This document shows, piece by piece, positions 7,181 to 9,939 of a stretch of 9,939 nt of DNA. Source of the stretch: DASUAL01 sp035763805 (GTDB lineage Bacteria > Gemmatimonadota > Gemmatimonadetes > Gemmatimonadales > GWC2-71-9); contig DASUAL010000047.1 of the NCBI GenBank assembly GCA_035763805.1, positions 1-9,939 of the forward strand, read 5' to 3'. Positions within the stretch are counted from its first letter, which is position 1; every line of letters starts with the position of its first letter. Both the position numbers and the translations under genes were made by a program. The notes below the pieces were generated by a model. It searched no databases, had not been told where the DNA came from, and saw only the letters and a list, made by a program, of their open reading frames with translations.

Positions 7181-8082
7181 CCGTGTTCGTGGCGTCCCTC
7201 AGCGCGCAGTCGGAAGGGAGCGTGCTTGCGGTGTTGCCCGGCTCGACCCGCGCGGCCGGGCTTGGTGGGGCGGGGGCCGCACTGGTGGGCGACGCGGGAG
7301 CGATCTTCTCGAACCCCGCGGGGATCGCCACGATCCGCCATGTCGCCGTCGAAGGCTCCTACGAGCGCTACCTCGCGGGCACGACGCTCTCGTCCGCCGC
7401 GCTTGCGCTCCGGGTCGGGCGCTTCGACTGGGGCGTGGGGGCGCAAGCGCTCGATTACGGCAGCGAGCCCGAGATCGTTCCCGACAACACCACGGGAGGT
7501 CGCACCGGCGTTCCGACCGGCGCCACGTTCACCGCCGCCGACGTCCTCGCGGTCTCGTCTCTCGTCTTCCGTACCGGGCTCATCGCCGTCGGCACTTCGG
7601 CCAAGTACGCCCGCCAGATGATCGGCGGCTATACGGCGGACGCGTGGGCGGGCGACGTAGGGATTGCCATCGCCGTGTTCGATCTCATGGCGCTGGGCGC
7701 GAGCGTGCAGAACATCGGCGGCGATTTGGGGGGCGGAGCCGGGGGGGCCGGCGGACGCTTGCCGCGCCGCACGCGGGTGGGTTTCACGATGAACTACGTC
7801 GATCCCCAGGGCAACTGGCGCCTGCTCACCACGCTCGAGGGCCAGTGGCCGTCCGGCCGCGCCGCGTTCCTCGTGACCGGCGTGGAGGCCGGAGTCGTGA
7901 CGCGTGGCGTCGGCATCGTCGGACGGGCAGGCTACGCCGGCCGCTGGGCGCCGAGCGACGCGTCGCCGTTCACGTTCGGCGCTGGGGTGGAGCTGGGCCG
8001 CCTGCATCTCGACTACGCGTTCCGTCAGTTCGACCTCCTGGGCGGCGGGACGCACCGTTTCGGCGTGCGATGGACCCCGTAG
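7087..8082 (+). CDS. PorV/PorQ-like outer-membrane beta-barrel protein
   Basis: This protein is predicted to be exported to the outer membrane. After a signal peptide whose hydrophobic core is STILLHAVFVASLSA (about 26-40, cleavage likely before QSEG), the mature part opens with the PorV/PorQ/UPF0164 signature: a Gly-rich GLGGAGAALVGD followed by FSNPAGIA. The rest is alternating amphipathic strands rich in Gly and aromatics, ending in a strand with FGVRW near the C-terminus, typical of a beta-barrel. In Bacteroidota, PorV is a type IX secretion shuttle, but many relatives elsewhere have no known role. Start choice is uncertain. GTG 7087 has a Shine-Dalgarno GAGG (7077-7080) 6 nt upstream and gives 331 residues; TTG 7075 is also in frame but lacks one. 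Either start gives an unusually long, basic n-region encoded by the palindromic repeat. It overlaps the next gene by 13 nt. Confidence 0.82.
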   Translation: MEERRGGKAWRRGVAACYGVPSRLSSTILLHAVFVASLSAQSEGSVLAVLPGSTRAAGLGGAGAALVGDAGAIFSNPAGIATIRHVAVEGSYERYLAGTTLSSAALALRVGRFDWGVGAQALDYGSEPEIVPDNTTGGRTGVPTGATFTAADVLAVSSLVFRTGLIAVGTSAKYARQMIGGYTADAWAGDVGIAIAVFDLMALGASVQNIGGDLGGGAGGAGGRLPRRTRVGFTMNYVDPQGNWRLLTTLEGQWPSGRAAFLVTGVEAGVVTRGVGIVGRAGYAGRWAPSDASPFTFGAGVELGRLHLDYAFRQFDLLGGGTHRFGVRWTP

Positions 8083-9191
8083 GGGATCGAACGCGGCCCC
8101 GGTGGGGCCGCGTGGGGCGCCGGCTGCTGCGCTGGGTGCTCATCGGCGGCCCGACCCTCCTGGCGCTGGCGCTCGTTGTGAGCGCTGAAGCCCGCTACCT
8201 CGCGCGGGCCGGCCTCGAGCAGACGCGGATCCTCCTCAAGCGCAAGTCGATCGCGCGGCTCGTGCAGGACCCGAAAACGCCGGCGGAGCTGCGGCAGCGG
8301 CTCGCCCTGGTTCTCGCGGCGCGCGCCTATGCGGCGGACTCGCTCAAGCTGCTCGTAGGCGACACCTACACGACGTACGTGGACGTGGGGCGTGACACGC
8401 TGCTGCTCGTGCTCACGGCCAGCCGCCGCGACCGGCTGCGCGAGTACACGTGGCGTTATCCGATCGTCGGTACCGTGCCGTACAAGGGCTTCTTCGACTT
8501 CGGCCAGGCGCGCGGCACCGCCGCCGGGCTCGAGCGGCAGGGCTACGACAGCTACCTGCGGCCGGCGGGGGCGTTCTCGACGCTCGGCTACTTCTCGGAC
8601 CCGCTGCTCTCTACGGTTGTGGAGCGCGACACGATGGAGCTGGTCGCGACGGTGATCCACGAGCTGGCGCACAACACCCTCTACGTCAAGAGCCAGACGC
8701 CGTTCAACGAGAGCTTCGCGAGCTTCGTGGGTTACCGCGGTGCCGAGGCGTTTTTTCGATCGCGCGGCGACGCGGTCGACGCGAAGCGCGCGGCCGCGCG
8801 CTGGCGCGACGAGCGGACCCTCGATGTCCTGTGGGCGGAGCTTGCCCGGCGCCTCGACTCCGCCTACGCCCGGCCGCTTGCCACCGCCGACCTCGAGCGG
8901 ACGCGCGCAACGTTGTTCGCGTGGGCGCGGGCTCAGCTCACCGGTGCCGTGGGACAGTCGCTCGAGACCTACGATTGGCGCTGGTTCGCCCGGGCGCCGC
9001 TCAACAACGCGGTAGTGATCGCCCAGCGGCTGTACCGGATGAACCTCAACCTGTTCGAAGAGGTGCACGTGCACGCGGGCGCGAATCTCGCCGAGACGAT
9101 CCGGGCCATTCGGATCCGCGTGCTGACGCAGCAGCCGGGAGAGGATCCGTACCGGGCGCTGTACTCGAGGCCGGGGATGCCAGGGGAGTGA
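8070..9191 (+). CDS. Membrane-anchored putative zinc aminopeptidase (PF10023-like)
   Basis: This 373-residue protein has a basic N-terminus (RWGRVGRRLLRW), one membrane-spanning segment at about 19-38 with no cleavage site, and a large soluble part expected on the periplasmic side. It matches the bacterial 'putative aminopeptidase' family: YFSDPLLSTVVERDTMELVATVIHE-type context, then HELAH (197-201) with NTLYVKSQTPFNESFASFVG. H197, H201 and E214 should bind zinc and E198 should act as base. The family's substrate has not been established to my knowledge. ATG 8070 overlaps the PorV-like gene by 13 nt (different frame), indicating translational coupling; no clear ribosome binding site is present. 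A GTG at 8112 is a possible later start that would still keep the membrane helix. The frame is also open far upstream of 8070, but that part is an Arg-rich shadow of the PorV-like gene. Confidence 0.86.
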   Translation: MDPVGDRTRPRWGRVGRRLLRWVLIGGPTLLALALVVSAEARYLARAGLEQTRILLKRKSIARLVQDPKTPAELRQRLALVLAARAYAADSLKLLVGDTYTTYVDVGRDTLLLVLTASRRDRLREYTWRYPIVGTVPYKGFFDFGQARGTAAGLERQGYDSYLRPAGAFSTLGYFSDPLLSTVVERDTMELVATVIHELAHNTLYVKSQTPFNESFASFVGYRGAEAFFRSRGDAVDAKRAAARWRDERTLDVLWAELARRLDSAYARPLATADLERTRATLFAWARAQLTGAVGQSLETYDWRWFARAPLNNAVVIAQRLYRMNLNLFEEVHVHAGANLAETIRAIRIRVLTQQPGEDPYRALYSRPGMPGE

Positions 9192-9195
9192 AATG

Positions 9196-9309
9196 CAATG
9201 CGGAACTCGGAATGCGGAATGCGGAGTGCGGAATGCGGAATGTCAATGCGAGTGTCGAGCTCCGAGATCGGGCTTCGACGCCACCTCATCAATTCCGCAT
9301 TCCGCATTG
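9196..9309. repeat. Heptamer-based inverted repeat filling the convergent intergenic gap
   Basis: Six tandem 7-nt units related to CGGAATG occupy 9201-9242 (four exact). Two inverted units lie at 9291-9304. The outer ends pair: CAATGCGGAA at 9196-9205 recurs inverted at 9300-9309, and the pairing extends to 16 of 18 positions. An alternative exact 15-bp pairing joins 9211-9225 with 9293-9307. Between the arms is a small 5-bp stem (GTCGA 9254-9258 with TCGAC 9275-9279). The element begins 4 nt after the aminopeptidase stop and ends 3 nt before the glutamate dehydrogenase stop. It may act as a bidirectional transcription barrier, although no T-run follows it on either strand. Confidence 0.8.
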
Positions 9310-9312
9310 GAC

Positions 9313-9939
9313 TCAGTTCCCCCGCAGCCTCTCCGCCTCCGCGACTCTCTGCAGCGCGATCGCATACGCTGCCGTGCGGAGCGTCACCCCCTTCTGCTTC
9401 GCCAGGTCCCGCACCGCCCCATACGCCTTGGTGATCGTCGCCCGGAGCTCGCGGTTCACCTGCTCGTGGGTCCAGCGGTACTGTTGCAGGTTCTGCGACC
9501 ACTCGTAGTAGCTCACGGTCACGCCGCCGGCGTTCGCCAGGAAGTCGGGGATCACCGGGATACCGCGCTCCTCGAGGATCAGGTCCGCGGTCGGCGTCGT
9601 CGGCTCGTTCGCTCCCTCGACCACCACCTTGCAGTCGATGGTGCGCGCGTTGGTCTCCTTCGTGATGACGCCGCCGAGCGCGGCGGGGACGAGCCAGTCG
9701 CACTTGATCGTCCACAGCTCGTCATTCGTGATCGCCTTGCCTCCCGGCCACTCGGCGACGGGCTTCCCGGCCGCCGCATGCGCGAGCAGTCCCGGGACAT
9801 CGAGCCCGCGCTCGTTCAGGATCCCGCCTCTCACGTCGGAGACCGCGATCACCTTGGCCCCCGCTTCGGCGTCGAGCAGGCGCGCCAAGTGGCCACCGAC
9901 GTTGCCGAACCCCTGGATCACCGCGCGGCTTCCCCTGAG
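9313..9939 (-). CDS. gdhA: Glutamate dehydrogenase, C-terminal half (5' end outside window)
   Basis: This enzyme interconverts glutamate and 2-oxoglutarate plus ammonia with NAD(P)H in the cytoplasm. The window holds the last 208 codons, about half of a typical 410-430-residue hexameric-type enzyme: the Rossmann coenzyme-binding domain and the C-terminal helices. Visible signatures are the dinucleotide loop GFGNVGGH, VIAVSDVRGG with an acidic residue at the end of the second strand (compatible with NAD+ use, not proof), CDWLVPAALGGVI, EGANEPTTPTAD (most relatives have Gly instead of Glu after GAN), PDFLANAGGVTVSYYEW and a terminal AAYAIALQRVAEA helix. The frame is open to the right edge (LRGSRAVIQGFG), so the internal GTG at 9921 is not the start. 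Related leucine, phenylalanine or valine dehydrogenases are less likely because the NAGGVTVSYYEWSQN segment is typical of glutamate dehydrogenases. Confidence 0.92.
   Translation of the reverse strand, partial: LRGSRAVIQGFGNVGGHLARLLDAEAGAKVIAVSDVRGGILNERGLDVPGLLAHAAAGKPVAEWPGGKAITNDELWTIKCDWLVPAALGGVITKETNARTIDCKVVVEGANEPTTPTADLILEERGIPVIPDFLANAGGVTVSYYEWSQNLQQYRWTHEQVNRELRATITKAYGAVRDLAKQKGVTLRTAAYAIALQRVAEAERLRGN

Noticed and set aside
7113..8069. N-terminal extension of the aminopeptidase frame through the PorV-like gene
   Set aside because: Translation is Arg/Gly-rich without structure, while the overlapping frame encodes a clear signal peptide and beta-barrel. The aminopeptidase's natural start with a membrane anchor is at 8070.
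9192..9312. Intrinsic terminator between the convergent genes
   Set aside because: A stem can form, but no T-run follows on either strand, so it is listed as a repeat with only a possible termination role.

Overview
This is a GC-rich bacterial chromosomal window with tightly packed genes. Its seven protein-coding genes are separated by gaps of a few bases or overlap, apart from one divergent promoter region and two junctions filled by repetitive palindromes. The gene set is a replicative polymerase with an intact PHP domain, a fused HisIE, a PorV-like outer-membrane protein, an M30-type secreted protease and a hexameric-type glutamate dehydrogenase. Together with the very high GC this suggests a diderm such as a Gemmatimonadota or related phylum member. 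The assignment is inference from gene content and composition, not from a marker gene.

Left part, minus strand (1-4028). hisIE (4028-3426) is followed after 4 nt by dnaE (3421 to beyond the left edge). dnaE has no stop inside the window and lacks only its extreme C-terminus. Both are probably read from one promoter at about 4035-4063.

Central part, plus strand (4070/4094-9191). Four genes run head to tail: a CPA2-type cation/proton antiporter, a lipoprotein M30-family zinc metallopeptidase, a PorV/PorQ-like outer-membrane beta-barrel, and a membrane-anchored PF10023-type putative zinc aminopeptidase. Overlaps of 65 nt and 13 nt and a gap of 4-16 nt suggest co-transcription. The last three look like a cell-envelope proteolysis group.

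Right edge, minus strand (9939-9313). This is the C-terminal half of a glutamate dehydrogenase, convergent with the aminopeptidase.

The most notable non-coding structures are three. (1) A compact divergent promoter at 4035-4086 has overlapping -35 boxes, and both -10 boxes lie 6-7 nt before a start codon, which predicts leaderless mRNAs for both hisIE and the antiporter. (2) A 95-nt palindrome at 7086-7180 is built from three 13-mers, a perfect 7-bp hairpin, and three inverted 13-mers; it overlaps the 5' end of the PorV-like gene and encodes part of its signal peptide. (3) A heptamer-based inverted repeat fills the convergent gap at 9196-9309, and a related heptamer array lies inside dnaE at 621-648. 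No RNA genes, CRISPR arrays or transposases were seen.
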